A stretch of 32,403 nucleotides of DNA from Microbacterium paulum (lineage in GTDB: Bacteria; Actinomycetota; Actinomycetes; Actinomycetales; Microbacteriaceae), in NCBI RefSeq assembly GCF_015707995.1, contig NZ_JAAGRY010000039.1, positions 1 through 32,403 of the forward strand, given 5' to 3'. A model generated the notes under the pieces. The model did no database searches and was not told the origin of the DNA. It saw nothing but the letters and a program-made list of their open reading frames with translations. Shown in pieces: positions 8,678 through 17,068 of this stretch; the first letter of the stretch is position 1, and each line of letters begins with the position of its first letter. A program made the translations under genes and the position numbers.

Positions 8678-10190
8678 GCGAGGGTTCCTCGCCACGATCG
8701 GCACGGTAGCCGCTGCTGCGGCGCTCGTGCTGACTGGCTCGGTTGCCGCCCACGCCGCCCCGCCGCTCCCGGTTCCTGTCCAGTCCACGGTGACGATCAC
8801 CAAGCTGTCGCAGCCGAACACCCTGACCGCTCCGGCCAACGGCACCCAGGTCACCACGTTGCCCGCGGGCTCGGCGCCGATCGCCGGCGTCACCTTCGAC
8901 TACTACCTGGTCACCGGTACGGCGGCCGGGCAGGCGAACGACATCGGAACCCAGACCGGCCAGGCGTATGCGGCGGGCCTCAACGCGACCTCCGCCCCGG
9001 TGCCGACCACCAAGACGGGCTCGTTCGGGCAGACGAAGGACGACGGCACCACGACCCTGACGCTGCCGCGCGGTCTATACCTCATCAAGGAATCGGGTGC
9101 GCCGACCGGCGTCACCCCGGCCGCAAACTTCCTCCTCGCCGTTCCGCTGACCGACCCGGTCAACCAGAACGCGTGGTTGGACACGATCTACGTCTACCCG
9201 AAGAACGCGCAGATCAAGGCGACGAAGACCGTCGGCTCCGAGACCCTCACGGTCGGCGGTGACGCGACCTTCACGATCACGACCGACATTCCGCGCAACC
9301 CGAACCCTGCCGGCTCGCCCGCGTTCGTCGCGCCCAGCGCGTTCCGCATCCAGGACACCTTGACGGATTCCCAGCTGAAGCTGTCGACCACCGCGGCGGC
9401 CGCCCTCACCGTCACGGCCGGCGGCACGACGCTCACCGGCGGCGGCGCGGACTACACGGTCACAGCCGTCACGGGCACGAACCCCGCCACGACCACCCAG
9501 CGGATCGAGTTCACCTCGACCGGCCTGAGCAAGCTCGCCACCGCAGTCAACGCGAACCCGGGCGCCCAGGTCGTCGTCAAGCTCGTCGCGACCGTGCAGT
9601 CGGCCGCTGTCATCACCAACACCGCGAGCGTGTTCCCCGACCAAGGCTCGATCACCAGCAACACCCCGCTGGTGACCACGCCGGTCCAGATGAAGTACGG
9701 CACGTACCTGCTCAACAAGAAGAGCACCGGCGGCGCGGGTGTCTCCCTCGCCGGCGCCCAGTTCCGCGTGTACGCAACGCAGGCTGACGCGGCCGCGGCC
9801 AACGGCAACTATCTCACGACCTCCACCAACACGGCAGGTCTGTGGACGACGGATGCCAACGGTCAGGTTTCCGTCGGTGGCCTGCGCTACAGCGGCTGGG
9901 TCAATGGTGCGGCCGTCGCTTCGGGCACCGCGGGCTACCAGACGTACTACCTCGTCGAGGTCAAGGCTCTGACCGGCCACCAGCTGCTGACCGCCCCGGT
10001 CGCCTTCACGGTGGACGACAATTCTGCGACCCAGATGTCGCAGACAATTGTCAACCAGCAGACGACGGGTGGCTTCGTCCTGCCGCTCACCGGTGGTTCG
10101 GGCGTCGTCGTGTTCACCGTGTTCGGTGTCGGCATCCTCGCCGCTGTCCTCATCGTGGCGCGCCTGCGCCGCCGTGAAGCGGCCGAGTAA
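8664..10190 (+). CDS. Major pilin (sortase-assembled shaft subunit)
   Basis: 508 residues. A signal peptide ends near residue 31 (AAHA-AP). The pilin motif is IYVYPKN near residues 175-181; its Lys is the expected acceptor when the sortase links one subunit to the next. E-box-like segments are LYLIKES (about 137-143) and YYLVEVKAL (about 428-436). The sorting signal LPLTG is at 473-477, then a membrane helix and RLRRREAAE. This is the layout of SpaA of Corynebacterium and FimA/FimP of Actinomyces. The mature protein has no cysteine. The ATG at 8664 follows AGAGAGGACGACC and overlaps the adhesin end by 14 bases, so translation is probably coupled. A strong hairpin after the stop would favour high expression of this gene over those downstream. 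Confidence 0.9.
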   Translation: MKTTKRGFLATIGTVAAAAALVLTGSVAAHAAPPLPVPVQSTVTITKLSQPNTLTAPANGTQVTTLPAGSAPIAGVTFDYYLVTGTAAGQANDIGTQTGQAYAAGLNATSAPVPTTKTGSFGQTKDDGTTTLTLPRGLYLIKESGAPTGVTPAANFLLAVPLTDPVNQNAWLDTIYVYPKNAQIKATKTVGSETLTVGGDATFTITTDIPRNPNPAGSPAFVAPSAFRIQDTLTDSQLKLSTTAAAALTVTAGGTTLTGGGADYTVTAVTGTNPATTTQRIEFTSTGLSKLATAVNANPGAQVVVKLVATVQSAAVITNTASVFPDQGSITSNTPLVTTPVQMKYGTYLLNKKSTGGAGVSLAGAQFRVYATQADAAAANGNYLTTSTNTAGLWTTDANGQVSVGGLRYSGWVNGAAVASGTAGYQTYYLVEVKALTGHQLLTAPVAFTVDDNSATQMSQTIVNQQTTGGFVLPLTGGSGVVVFTVFGVGILAAVLIVARLRRREAAE

Positions 10191-10197
10191 GTGACAT

Positions 10198-10232
10198 CCG
10201 GGGGTTGTCGCGCCCGGCGCGACAACCCCCGG
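10198..10232 (+). terminator. Attenuator hairpin inside the pilus operon
   Basis: Perfect 15-bp GC-rich stem (10198-10212 / 10218-10232) with a five-base loop, eight bases after the major pilin stop and 60 bases before the second pilin start. The same operon continues downstream with no obvious new promoter. I read it as a partial terminator or mRNA-stabilising hairpin that sets the ratio of shaft subunit to second pilin and sortase. Confidence 0.75.
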
Positions 10233-10291
10233 TGCCCGACTTCACCACGTCGGCGAACTGTTCCCCGGACACGAGAGAGGAGGAGAAGACC

Positions 10292-11836
10292 ATGCGCGCT
10301 CACACCAGCCCCGCACCTGCGCGCAGCCTGCTACGCGGCATCCTCGCCGTCGTGATCGCGCTCGTCCTGACCCTCCTGTCTCTGTGCGGGGGAGCGCAGC
10401 GGAGCGCTGCGGCGGAGTCAAGCCCGCGCATCGACCCCGCCATGGGGACGGCGATCGCGCTGCATGTCCGTCGGCAGCCCGATGCCGTCACCACCCCGGC
10501 TTCGGGCGCCTTCCAGGACACGACCGGAACGGTCGCCGTCGCGGGAGCGGGGTTCATCGCGCGCAAGGTTCCGGGGCTCGATCTGACCACCACGGACGGT
10601 CAGGCGGCGGCGGCGGCCATGACCGTCGACGACGCCGAGTCGCTCACCACCACCGCTCCCGTCGCTGCGCGAGCGACCGCCGACGCGAACGGCGATGCGA
10701 CACTTGCGCCGCTCGGTGTCGGGCTCTATCTCGTGTCGGAGGTGTCGACGCCTGCCGGCTTCTCGCCGTCGGTCCCGTTCCTCGTCGCCCTTCCTCTCAC
10801 CGACCCTGACGAGCGCGATCGCTGGCTGTCGACGGTTCACGTGTACCCGAAGATCGCGTCGGCGGGCGTCAGGCTGAGCGTTACGGACCATGACGCTGTG
10901 GTCCTCGGCGACACCGTCACGTGGACCTCGCTATCGGGCATCCCCCCGCGCACTCGCATCGACGGCTACCGGGTGGTGCAGCAGATCTCACCCGCGCTCG
11001 CCCTGGTGGGCACGGCCTCCGACGCATCGCTCTCGCTGGAGTGCGGCACGACCCAAGCAATGTGCCCGAAGCTGGTCGCGGGGCGCGACTTCACATGGGC
11101 GTACGACCCGGCGAGGCGTATCCTCACCGCGGATTTCGCGGCGGCGGGGCTCAACGCGCTCGCCGCGACGATCGGCGCGCACCCGGGGGCGCAGGTGAAG
11201 ATCAGCTACCGGACCACCGTCGGAGGCACCGGTGAGCTCACCAATACGGTCGTGCTGTACGGCAGCCGCGCGGCCATCGACGGCGGCGCCGGCGCCCCCG
11301 CTCCGGTCAGCGACGCGGCGACGACGAAGTGGGGTTCACTGCAAGTTGTCGTGCGCGAGCGCGGCGTGCCGACGCACCTGCTCCCCGGCGCCGAGGTCCG
11401 CGTCTACGCCTCGGCAGCCGATGCAGCAGCAGGGAGAAACCCGCTCACGGTGTCAGGCGTCTCGCAGTGGACCACCGATGACCAGGGGCGAGTGGTGATC
11501 GCGGGTCTGCGTTTGTCGGATTACGCCGACGGACTGGACCGGGATGCCTCCGATCCCCTCTACCGACAATACTTCATCGTCCCGGTCGCATTCCCTGCCG
11601 GTTATATGGGAGAGACGGACGCGATCGGGGTGGCGATCGAGCAGGGCGACCAGCCGCGGATAGTCACCATCCTCGCCTGGCGCAGCGCGCTTCCCATAGG
11701 GTTGCCCGTGGGGTTGCCACACACTGGAGGCCAGGTCCCCTGGGCGATCGCGATCGGGGCTGTCGCCCTGGTCGTTGTCGGGCTCGTCCTCGCGCGACGC
11801 CGACGCCGACCCGATGACGACGAGAGCGACGAGTGA
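10292..11836 (+). CDS. Second pilin subunit, paralogue of the major pilin
   Basis: 514 residues from the ATG at 10292, chosen because AGAGGAGGAG lies directly upstream; a longer form from 10205 would start inside the hairpin. A signal peptide ends near AAA-ESS (about residue 41). The pilin motif VHVYPK lies near 183-188, in a segment (VALPLTDP, then W-L-S-T) that copies the major pilin. An E-box-like LYLVSEVSTP precedes it. The sorting signal LPHTG is followed by a membrane helix and RRRRR. The mature part has two cysteines, about ten residues apart (C-G-T-T-Q-A-M-C). Having the YPK Lys, it could be polymerised like a shaft pilin, or serve as a minor or base pilin. The stop overlaps the sortase GTG by four bases. 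Confidence 0.85.
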   Translation: MRAHTSPAPARSLLRGILAVVIALVLTLLSLCGGAQRSAAAESSPRIDPAMGTAIALHVRRQPDAVTTPASGAFQDTTGTVAVAGAGFIARKVPGLDLTTTDGQAAAAAMTVDDAESLTTTAPVAARATADANGDATLAPLGVGLYLVSEVSTPAGFSPSVPFLVALPLTDPDERDRWLSTVHVYPKIASAGVRLSVTDHDAVVLGDTVTWTSLSGIPPRTRIDGYRVVQQISPALALVGTASDASLSLECGTTQAMCPKLVAGRDFTWAYDPARRILTADFAAAGLNALAATIGAHPGAQVKISYRTTVGGTGELTNTVVLYGSRAAIDGGAGAPAPVSDAATTKWGSLQVVVRERGVPTHLLPGAEVRVYASAADAAAGRNPLTVSGVSQWTTDDQGRVVIAGLRLSDYADGLDRDASDPLYRQYFIVPVAFPAGYMGETDAIGVAIEQGDQPRIVTILAWRSALPIGLPVGLPHTGGQVPWAIAIGAVALVVVGLVLARRRRRPDDDESDE

Positions 11837-12780
11837 GCGCCCTCCTGTCCGGACCCCCCGAGCCTTCGGTGCAGACTCGACGCGCACGTAGACGCGCACG
11901 TCGACGCCCGACGCGGCGCCGCGGCGCGCGCATCGCGACGAGCATCCTGCTGCAGGTGCTCGCGATGGTCGGCATCGGGCTGCTCGTCTATCCCGATGCA
12001 GCCGATTGGTTCGCGCGCCGCGCGCATAACTCCGAGATCTCCGGCTACGTCGATGAGGTTCAGAAGGCGCCGACAGGTGAGCGCAAGGCGCTGCTCGATG
12101 CCGCCTACGACTACAACGCGAAGCTCGAACCTGGACCGCTATCCGACCCCTTCCTGGTGCCGAGCACCACGGAGGAGAAGCAGAGCGACGTTTATCGCTC
12201 CTACGAACAACTGCTGTCCATCAGCGGATCGGATTCCATCGGGACCCTCAACTACCCGGCGATCGATGTGACCCTGCCGATCTACCACGGCACAACCGAC
12301 GAGACCCTCGAGAGGGGGGTGGGTCATCTTTACGGCAGTTCGTTGCCCGTGGGGGGACCGACGACGCACTCCGTCTTGACGTCGCATTCGGGACTGCCAC
12401 AGGCGAAGCTGTTCACCTCGCTGTTGCAGGCCAAAGTCGGCGATACATTCTGGATCAGCGTCCTCGGCGAGCAGCACTACTATCGTGTCGAGAGCACGCA
12501 GACGGTCCTCCCGAGCGACACCCAGTCGCTCGCGCTTGTGCCGGGGCAAGACCTCGTCACGCTCATCACCTGCACTCCGATCGGCGTCAACAGCCATCGG
12601 TTCATGGTTCACGCTGTCCGACTGCCCGACGAGCCCGTCGACGCCCAGACAGTCATCCCTGGCGACGGCCTGGATGCGGGCTTCCCCTGGTGGGCCGTGT
12701 GGTTCGTCGGAGGCTCAGCGCTTGTGGCCCTCGTCCTCTTCGCGCCGCCGCGGCGGCGTGGGCCGATATCTCGCGGCTGA
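11833..12780 (+). CDS. Class C sortase (pilin polymerase)
   Basis: 315 residues. Class C sortases cut pilin sorting signals between Thr and Gly and join the Thr to a Lys of the next pilin, outside the membrane. The catalytic triad is visible as His185 (LTSHSG), Cys247 (TLITCTP) and Arg256 (NSHR). The class C lid motif DPF is at 105-107. There are two membrane segments, near 34-53 and 281-303, as is usual for class C. The N-terminus is very Arg-rich. The GTG start at 11833 overlaps the second pilin stop as GTGA, which implies coupling. No housekeeping sortase for final wall anchoring is present in the window. Confidence 0.93.
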   Translation: MSALLSGPPEPSVQTRRARRRARRRPTRRRGARIATSILLQVLAMVGIGLLVYPDAADWFARRAHNSEISGYVDEVQKAPTGERKALLDAAYDYNAKLEPGPLSDPFLVPSTTEEKQSDVYRSYEQLLSISGSDSIGTLNYPAIDVTLPIYHGTTDETLERGVGHLYGSSLPVGGPTTHSVLTSHSGLPQAKLFTSLLQAKVGDTFWISVLGEQHYYRVESTQTVLPSDTQSLALVPGQDLVTLITCTPIGVNSHRFMVHAVRLPDEPVDAQTVIPGDGLDAGFPWWAVWFVGGSALVALVLFAPPRRRGPISRG

Positions 12781-12829
12781 CTCCGACGCCACCTCGACCG
12801 ATCCGCCGGAACTCTTTCTTCTTGACGGG

Positions 12830-13521
12830 TGTGTGAGCGCGGTTCCACGTTCAAGCCCGCGCAACCGGCCGAGGGGACTGTGGGGGTAGCCTCACCGACA
12901 CGCCGGCCGCGCCCCCTACAGCGGCGTGCGCCGGGTGGAGCATTACCGGCCCCGCCACGCGCCACGACGGCGACGCCTTCACGACGGCGACACCGCGTGG
13001 AACGTTCAGCTACCCACTCGACGTGAATATCGTGAGCGGCGACAGCGCCCCCGACGGCGTCGTGGTGACCGCCGCGATCCCGACCTCGATCAAGGTGAGC
13101 GACATCACCTCGGCGGGCAAGGGTGACGACAGCGTCTTCCCGACCAGGAAGTCGTGCGCGATCACGGGCCAGAACGCCGGGGGCGTCGGTGGCAACTTCA
13201 CCTGCGAGCTGTTCGGACCGCTCCAGGTGGCGGGAAAGCCCGTTGATGCGGCATCGGTCATCACGCTGAGCGCCAGGGTGAGCACCGCGGCGGTCGCGGG
13301 ACCCACCACCAACACGGCGGCCGTGAACGACTACACCTTCGGGGACCCCGTCCGACACCTGCCGCGACCTAGATGACGCGGTCATCCTGGTCTCGCTCCT
13401 GCCGCCCAACGGCGGCACAGCGCCGGTGTGGATCCTCTGGCCGGCTGTCGGGGCGGTCCTGGCCGGCACCGGCGCGTTGCTGACCACCATCCGACGGCGC
13501 CGCGCGGCGGGCACGCGCTGA
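12830..13521 (+). pseudogene. Frameshifted remnant of an LPXTG-type surface protein
   Basis: No intact gene fills the 1.1 kb between the sortase and rpsJ. One frame is open from about 12837 to 13376 and reads like the end of a DUF11-type extracellular domain (NTAAVNDYTFGDP). Its continuation, SDTCRDLDDAVILVSLLPPNGG, then a membrane helix and RRRRAAGTR, lies in another frame up to the TGA at 13521. Removing one C from the run at 13346-13349 joins them. No start codon or signal peptide is found. The best-looking peptide at the 5' side (CERGSTFKPAQPAEGT, from 12832) is in yet another frame, so at least one more lesion is likely. The sorting signal LPPNG is also degenerate. I call it a decaying fourth surface protein of the pilus island. 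Confidence 0.65.
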
Positions 13522-13533
13522 GCGTGCACACTC

Positions 13534-13569
13534 GGGAGGGATGAGCTGCCCCCAAGGTCCGTCCCTCCC
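13534..13569 (+). terminator. Weak terminator-like hairpin at the end of the pilus island
   Basis: GGGAGGGA (13534-13541) pairs with TCCCTCCC (13562-13569) around a 20-base loop, followed by TTCTC, 12 bases after the remnant's stop. It is plausible as the island's end but weaker than the other terminators here. Confidence 0.4.
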
Positions 13570-13603
13570 TTCTCGCCGCCCGTCGCGAGGGTCCGGCGAT
13601 GGC

Positions 13604-13640
13604 GCGACACGCCCGGGTTTGCGACACGCCCGGGCGACAC
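13604..13640. repeat. Direct repeats overlapping the rpsJ promoter
   Basis: GCGACACGCCCGGG occurs at 13604-13617 and again at 13621-13634, a 17-base period. A third GCGACAC follows at 13634-13640. The second copy overlaps the -35 element TTGCGA. It is either a small local duplication or tandem binding sites. Confidence 0.6.
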
Positions 13641-13647
13641 GTAGACT
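13619..13647 (+). promoter_or_regulatory. Probable promoter of the S10 operon
   Basis: TTGCGA (13619-13624) and TAGACT (13642-13647) are separated by exactly 17 bases. Transcription would start near 13654 and leave a leader of about 270 bases before rpsJ. Confidence 0.65.
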
Positions 13648-13653
13648 AGACAG

Positions 13654-13924
13654 GTTCCACATTCCTGCGCCGCTTCGGCGTGAGCGGGATCACTGCCAGG
13701 GCAGTGCATAGATCGGCCGGGGTTCCAGCGACTGCGGCGAGAGTCTAGGCCGCGGGCAGCAGAACACCACAATCCACCACCTTCGCGAAAGCGGATGTCG
13801 CGCGTGCGCGACGCGGTGGGCTTGACATCAGAACAGTGGTGCGCCTCGAAAGAGTAGTGCCCGGCGCCACAAGCGCCCCGTGCGTCCAATGCCCGAGAGG
13901 TATGACGCGGAGAGTGAGAAGACA
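13654..13924 (+). promoter_or_regulatory. Long structured leader of the S10 operon
   Basis: No gene is supported in this stretch. Inverted repeats include CACTGCC/GGCAGTG (13691-13697/13700-13706) and GTCGCGC/GCGCGAC (13797-13803/13806-13812). The latter is bracketed by CCACC and GGTGG, which could form an outer helix. In many bacteria a leader of this operon binds L4 for autoregulation. I cannot match this one to a described structure. Confidence 0.4.
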
Positions 13925-14233
13925 ATGGCGGGACAGAAAATCCGCATTCGCCTGAAGTCGTATGACCACGAGGTCATCGACACGTCGGCGCGCAAGATCG
14001 TCGACACCGTGACCCGTGCGGGCGCGACCGTCGTCGGCCCCGTGCCGCTTCCGACCGAGAAGAACGTCGTGTGCGTCATCCGGTCGCCCCACAAGTACAA
14101 GGACAGCCGCGAGCACTTCGAGATGCGCACCCACAAGCGCCTCATCGACATCATCGACCCGACGCCCAAGGCCGTCGACTCGCTGATGCGTCTCGACCTC
14201 CCGGCCGACGTCAACATCGAGATCAAGCTCTGA
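13925..14233 (+). CDS. rpsJ: 30S ribosomal protein S10 (NusE)
   Basis: 102 residues, full length, from the ATG at 13925 ([19 protein letters not shown]). An upstream in-frame start at 13880 would add 15 residues not found in the family. S10 belongs to the 30S head and, as NusE, also pairs with NusB in transcription antitermination. Conserved [28 protein letters not shown] core present, split here by eye at about residues 38-60. It opens the S10 operon after a 270-base leader, and rplC follows seven bases later. Confidence 0.98.
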   Translation: MAGQKIRIRLKSYDHEVIDTSARKIVDTVTRAGATVVGPVPLPTEKNVVCVIRSPHKYKDSREHFEMRTHKRLIDIIDPTPKAVDSLMRLDLPADVNIEIKL

Positions 14234-14240
14234 GGTCGCC

Positions 14241-14900
14241 ATGTCTGACATCAACTCCAAGGTTTCCAAGGGTCTGCTGGGCACCAAGCTCGGTATGACG
14301 CAGGTCTGGGACGAGAACGGCAAGCTCGTTCCCGTCACCGTCATCGAGGTCGCGCCCAACGTCGTGACCCAGGTGCGCACACCCGAGCGCGACGGCTACA
14401 ACGCCGTGCAGATCGCTTACGGCCAGATCGACCCCCGCAAGGTCAACAAGCCCCAGACGGCCCACTTCGAGGCCGCCGGGGTCACCCCTCGCCGCCACCT
14501 CACCGAGGTGCGCACGGCGGATGCCTCCGACTACTCACTCGGTCAGGAGCTCACCGTCGACGCCACCTTCGAGGCGGGCCAGCTGGTCGACGTCGTCGGC
14601 ACCAGCAAGGGCAAGGGCACCGCGGGTGTCATGAAGCGCCACAACTTCAAGGGCGTCTCCGCTTCGCACGGTTCGCACCGCAACCACCGCAAGCCCGGCT
14701 CGATCGGCGCCTCGTCGACCCCCAGCCGCGTCTTCAAGGGCATGCGCATGGCCGGCCGTATGGGTGGCGAGCGCGTGACCGTCCTCAACCTCACGGTGCA
14801 CGCCGTCGACGCCGAGAAGGGCCTGCTGCTCGTCAAGGGCGCCGTCCCCGGTGCTCGTGGCCGCATCGTCTACGTCCGCAACGCAGTGAAGGGTGCCTGA
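14241..14900 (+). CDS. rplC: 50S ribosomal protein L3
   Basis: 219 residues, full length. L3 is an early-assembly 50S protein whose central loop reaches the peptidyl transferase centre. Visible family marks are [16 protein letters not shown] near the N-terminus and the basic loop with [13 protein letters not shown] at about residues 145-158. A few extra residues ([10 protein letters not shown]) precede the conserved start. It lies between rpsJ and rplD with gaps of seven and two bases. Mutations in the central loop of L3 are known elsewhere to affect pleuromutilin and linezolid action; nothing unusual is seen here. Confidence 0.98.
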   Translation: MSDINSKVSKGLLGTKLGMTQVWDENGKLVPVTVIEVAPNVVTQVRTPERDGYNAVQIAYGQIDPRKVNKPQTAHFEAAGVTPRRHLTEVRTADASDYSLGQELTVDATFEAGQLVDVVGTSKGKGTAGVMKRHNFKGVSASHGSHRNHRKPGSIGASSTPSRVFKGMRMAGRMGGERVTVLNLTVHAVDAEKGLLLVKGAVPGARGRIVYVRNAVKGA

Positions 14901-14902
14901 TC

Positions 14903-15565
14903 ATGGCTGACTCGACTCTCGCGCTTGACGTGCGCAGTGCCGACGGCAAGAAGGCCGGCTCCGTAGAGCTGCCCGCCGCGATCTTCGACGTCAAGACGAA
15001 CATCCCCCTCATCCACCAGGTCGTCGTGGCGCAGCTCGCCGCGGCGCGCCAGGGCACCCACTCGACCAAGCGTCGCGGTGAGGTCTCGGGCGCCGGCCGC
15101 AAGCCCTTCAAGCAGAAGGGCACGGGTAACGCCCGTCAGGGCTCGATCCGCGCGCCGCACATGACCGGTGGTGGCATCGTCCACGGCCCGAAGCCGCGCG
15201 ACTACTCGCAGCGCACCCCCAAGAAGATGATCGCCGCCGCCCTGCTGGGCGCGCTCAGCGACCGCGCCCGCGGGGGCCGTCTGCACGTCGTCGACTCGTT
15301 CGGCATCGAGGGCGCCCCGTCCACGAAGGCCGCCGCGGCGGTTCTCACGCAGCTCGCCCCGACCAAGAACGTCATGGTCGTCATCGAGCGCGGTGACGAG
15401 CTCACCCTCAAGAGCATCCGCAACCTCGGCTACGTCCACGTGCTCGAGGTCGGCCAGCTCAACGCTTACGACGTGCTCGTCTCCGACGACATCGTCTTCA
15501 CCAAGGCCGCCTACGACGCGTTCGTCGCTGCGAAGGCCGGCGCCACCGAGGAGGTCTCGGCATGA
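14903..15565 (+). CDS. rplD: 50S ribosomal protein L4
   Basis: 220 residues, full length. L4 binds domain I of 23S rRNA and its extended loop lines the peptide exit tunnel. That loop is clear at about residues 70-100, with [21 protein letters not shown]. In many bacteria L4 represses its own S10 operon through the leader mRNA. The stop overlaps the start of rplW as ATGA. Compared with E. coli L4 it carries about 18 extra residues, spread over both ends. Confidence 0.98.
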   Translation: MADSTLALDVRSADGKKAGSVELPAAIFDVKTNIPLIHQVVVAQLAAARQGTHSTKRRGEVSGAGRKPFKQKGTGNARQGSIRAPHMTGGGIVHGPKPRDYSQRTPKKMIAAALLGALSDRARGGRLHVVDSFGIEGAPSTKAAAAVLTQLAPTKNVMVVIERGDELTLKSIRNLGYVHVLEVGQLNAYDVLVSDDIVFTKAAYDAFVAAKAGATEEVSA

Positions 15566-15873
15566 CCACTGCGAACGTCTCCCTGAACAAGGACCCGCGC
15601 GAGATCATCCTGAAGCCGGTGGTTTCGGAGAAGAGCTACGGCCTGATCGACGAGGGCAAGTACACCTTCCTGGTGGACCCCCGCGCGTCGAAGACCGAGA
15701 TCAAGCTCGCCATCGAGAAGATCTTCGGCGTCAAGGTCGCCGCGGTCAACACGCTCAACCGCGCGGGCAAGGCCCGTCGCACCCGCTTCGGCACCGGCAA
15801 GCGCAAGGACACCAAGCGCGCCATCGTCACGCTGAAGTCGGGCACCATCGACATCTTCACGGCCGTCGGCTGA
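15562..15873 (+). CDS. rplW: 50S ribosomal protein L23
   Basis: 103 residues. L23 sits at the mouth of the peptide exit tunnel and is the docking site for trigger factor and the signal recognition particle. The N-terminal segment [18 protein letters not shown] and the basic loop [18 protein letters not shown], near residues 69-86, are typical. The ATG at 15562 overlaps the rplD stop by four bases, indicating coupled translation. rplB follows after 25 bases. Confidence 0.98.
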   Translation: MTTANVSLNKDPREIILKPVVSEKSYGLIDEGKYTFLVDPRASKTEIKLAIEKIFGVKVAAVNTLNRAGKARRTRFGTGKRKDTKRAIVTLKSGTIDIFTAVG

Positions 15874-15898
15874 CAGCTGGGATAGAGGACTACACACC

Positions 15899-16738
15899 AT
15901 GGCTATTCGCAAGTACAAGCCCACGACCCCGGGTCGCCGCGGTTCGTCGGTGGCCGACTTCGCCGAGATCACCCGGTCGACGCCTGAGAAGTCGCTGCTG
16001 CGCCCGCTGTCCAAGACCGGTGGTCGCAACAACCAGGGCCGCATCACGACCCGTCACATCGGTGGTGGCCACAAGCGCCAGTACCGTGTCATCGACTTCC
16101 GTCGCAACGACAAAGACGGTGTCGACGCCAAGGTCGCTCACATCGAGTACGACCCCAACCGCACCGCGCGCATCGCGCTGCTGCACTACGCCGACGGCGA
16201 GAAGCGCTACATCCTCGCCCCGGCGAAGCTGCAGCAGGGGGACGTCGTCGAGTCGGGCGCGTCGGCTGACATCAAGCCGGGCAACAACCTGCCGCTGAAG
16301 AACATCCCCACCGGTACGGTCATCCACGCCATCGAGCTCCGCCCCGGCGGCGGCGCGAAGATGGCGCGTTCGGCGGGCGCCTCGGTGCGCCTCGTCGCCA
16401 AGGACGGCCCCTACGCTCAGCTGCGTCTGCCCTCGGGCGAGATCCGCAACGTCGATGCGCGCTGCCGCGCGACCATCGGCGAGGTCGGCAACGCCGAGCA
16501 GTCGAACATCAACTGGGGCAAGGCCGGCCGCATGCGCTGGAAGGGCGTCCGCCCGACCGTGCGTGGTGTCGCCATGAACCCGGTCGACCACCCGCACGGT
16601 GGTGGTGAGGGCAAGACCTCCGGTGGTCGTCACCCCGTCACTCCCTGGGGCCAGGCTGAGGGTCGCACCCGCCACCCCAACAAGGAGAGCGACAAGTACA
16701 TCGTCCGCCGTCGCAACGCCGGCAAGAAGCGCAAGTAG
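15899..16738 (+). CDS. rplB: 50S ribosomal protein L2
   Basis: 279 residues, full length. L2 is one of the most conserved 50S proteins, needed for subunit joining and peptidyl transferase activity. The invariant HPHGGGEG lies at 231-238, followed by the PVTPWGQ motif. The N-terminus [20 protein letters not shown] is typical of actinobacteria. It sits between rplW and rpsS in the S10 operon; its ATG lies ten bases after GAGGA. Confidence 0.99.
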   Translation: MAIRKYKPTTPGRRGSSVADFAEITRSTPEKSLLRPLSKTGGRNNQGRITTRHIGGGHKRQYRVIDFRRNDKDGVDAKVAHIEYDPNRTARIALLHYADGEKRYILAPAKLQQGDVVESGASADIKPGNNLPLKNIPTGTVIHAIELRPGGGAKMARSAGASVRLVAKDGPYAQLRLPSGEIRNVDARCRATIGEVGNAEQSNINWGKAGRMRWKGVRPTVRGVAMNPVDHPHGGGEGKTSGGRHPVTPWGQAEGRTRHPNKESDKYIVRRRNAGKKRK

Positions 16739-16750
16739 GAGTAGAGGAAG

Positions 16751-17032
16751 ATGCCTCGCAGCCTTAAGAAGGGTCCCTTCGTCGACGAGCACCTGCTTCG
16801 CAAGGTGGTCGTGCAGAACGAAGCCGGTACCAAGAACGTCATCAAGACCTGGTCGCGCCGCTCGATGATCATCCCCGCCATGCTGGGACACACCATCGCC
16901 GTGCACGACGGACGCAAGCACATCCCCGTGTTCGTGTCCGAGACCATGGTCGGCCACAAGCTGGGCGAGTTCGCGCCCACCCGCACCTTCCGCGGCCACG
17001 AGAAGGACGACAAGAAGGGTCGCCGCCGCTAA
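16751..17032 (+). CDS. rpsS: 30S ribosomal protein S19
   Basis: 93 residues, full length, starting [16 protein letters not shown]19 forms a complex with S13 in the 30S head and contacts the A-site tRNA and the inter-subunit bridge. The conserved [17 protein letters not shown] segment and the [13 protein letters not shown]-terminal motif are both present. It has a ribosome-binding site (GGAGTAGAGGAAG) in the 12-base gap after rplB. The C-terminus ends in KKGRRR. Confidence 0.98.
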   Translation: MPRSLKKGPFVDEHLLRKVVVQNEAGTKNVIKTWSRRSMIIPAMLGHTIAVHDGRKHIPVFVSETMVGHKLGEFAPTRTFRGHEKDDKKGRRR

Positions 17033-17068
17033 CGCGGGGCGCCTCAGAGAGGACAGAGGAGGAGACAA

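Noticed and set aside
10205..10291. Upstream start for the second pilin at the GTG at 10205
   Set aside because: It lies inside the hairpin, has no ribosome-binding site and would place 29 polar residues before the signal peptide; the ATG at 10292 follows AGAGGAGGAG.
13023..13376. A 117-codon frame between the sortase and rpsJ taken as an intact small gene
   Set aside because: The same frame is open upstream with family-like sequence, and the expected C-terminal sorting signal continues in another frame, so it is a piece of a broken gene.
13822..13827. TTGACA as a second, perfect -35 close to rpsJ
   Set aside because: No -10-like hexamer lies 16-18 bases downstream; the pair at 13619-13647 is better.
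5777..13924. Transposase, integrase, tRNA or attachment-site repeats bounding the pilus island
   Set aside because: I looked for them at both edges and saw none, so there is no direct evidence for a mobile-element mode of entry; transfer is argued only from codon use and gene content.
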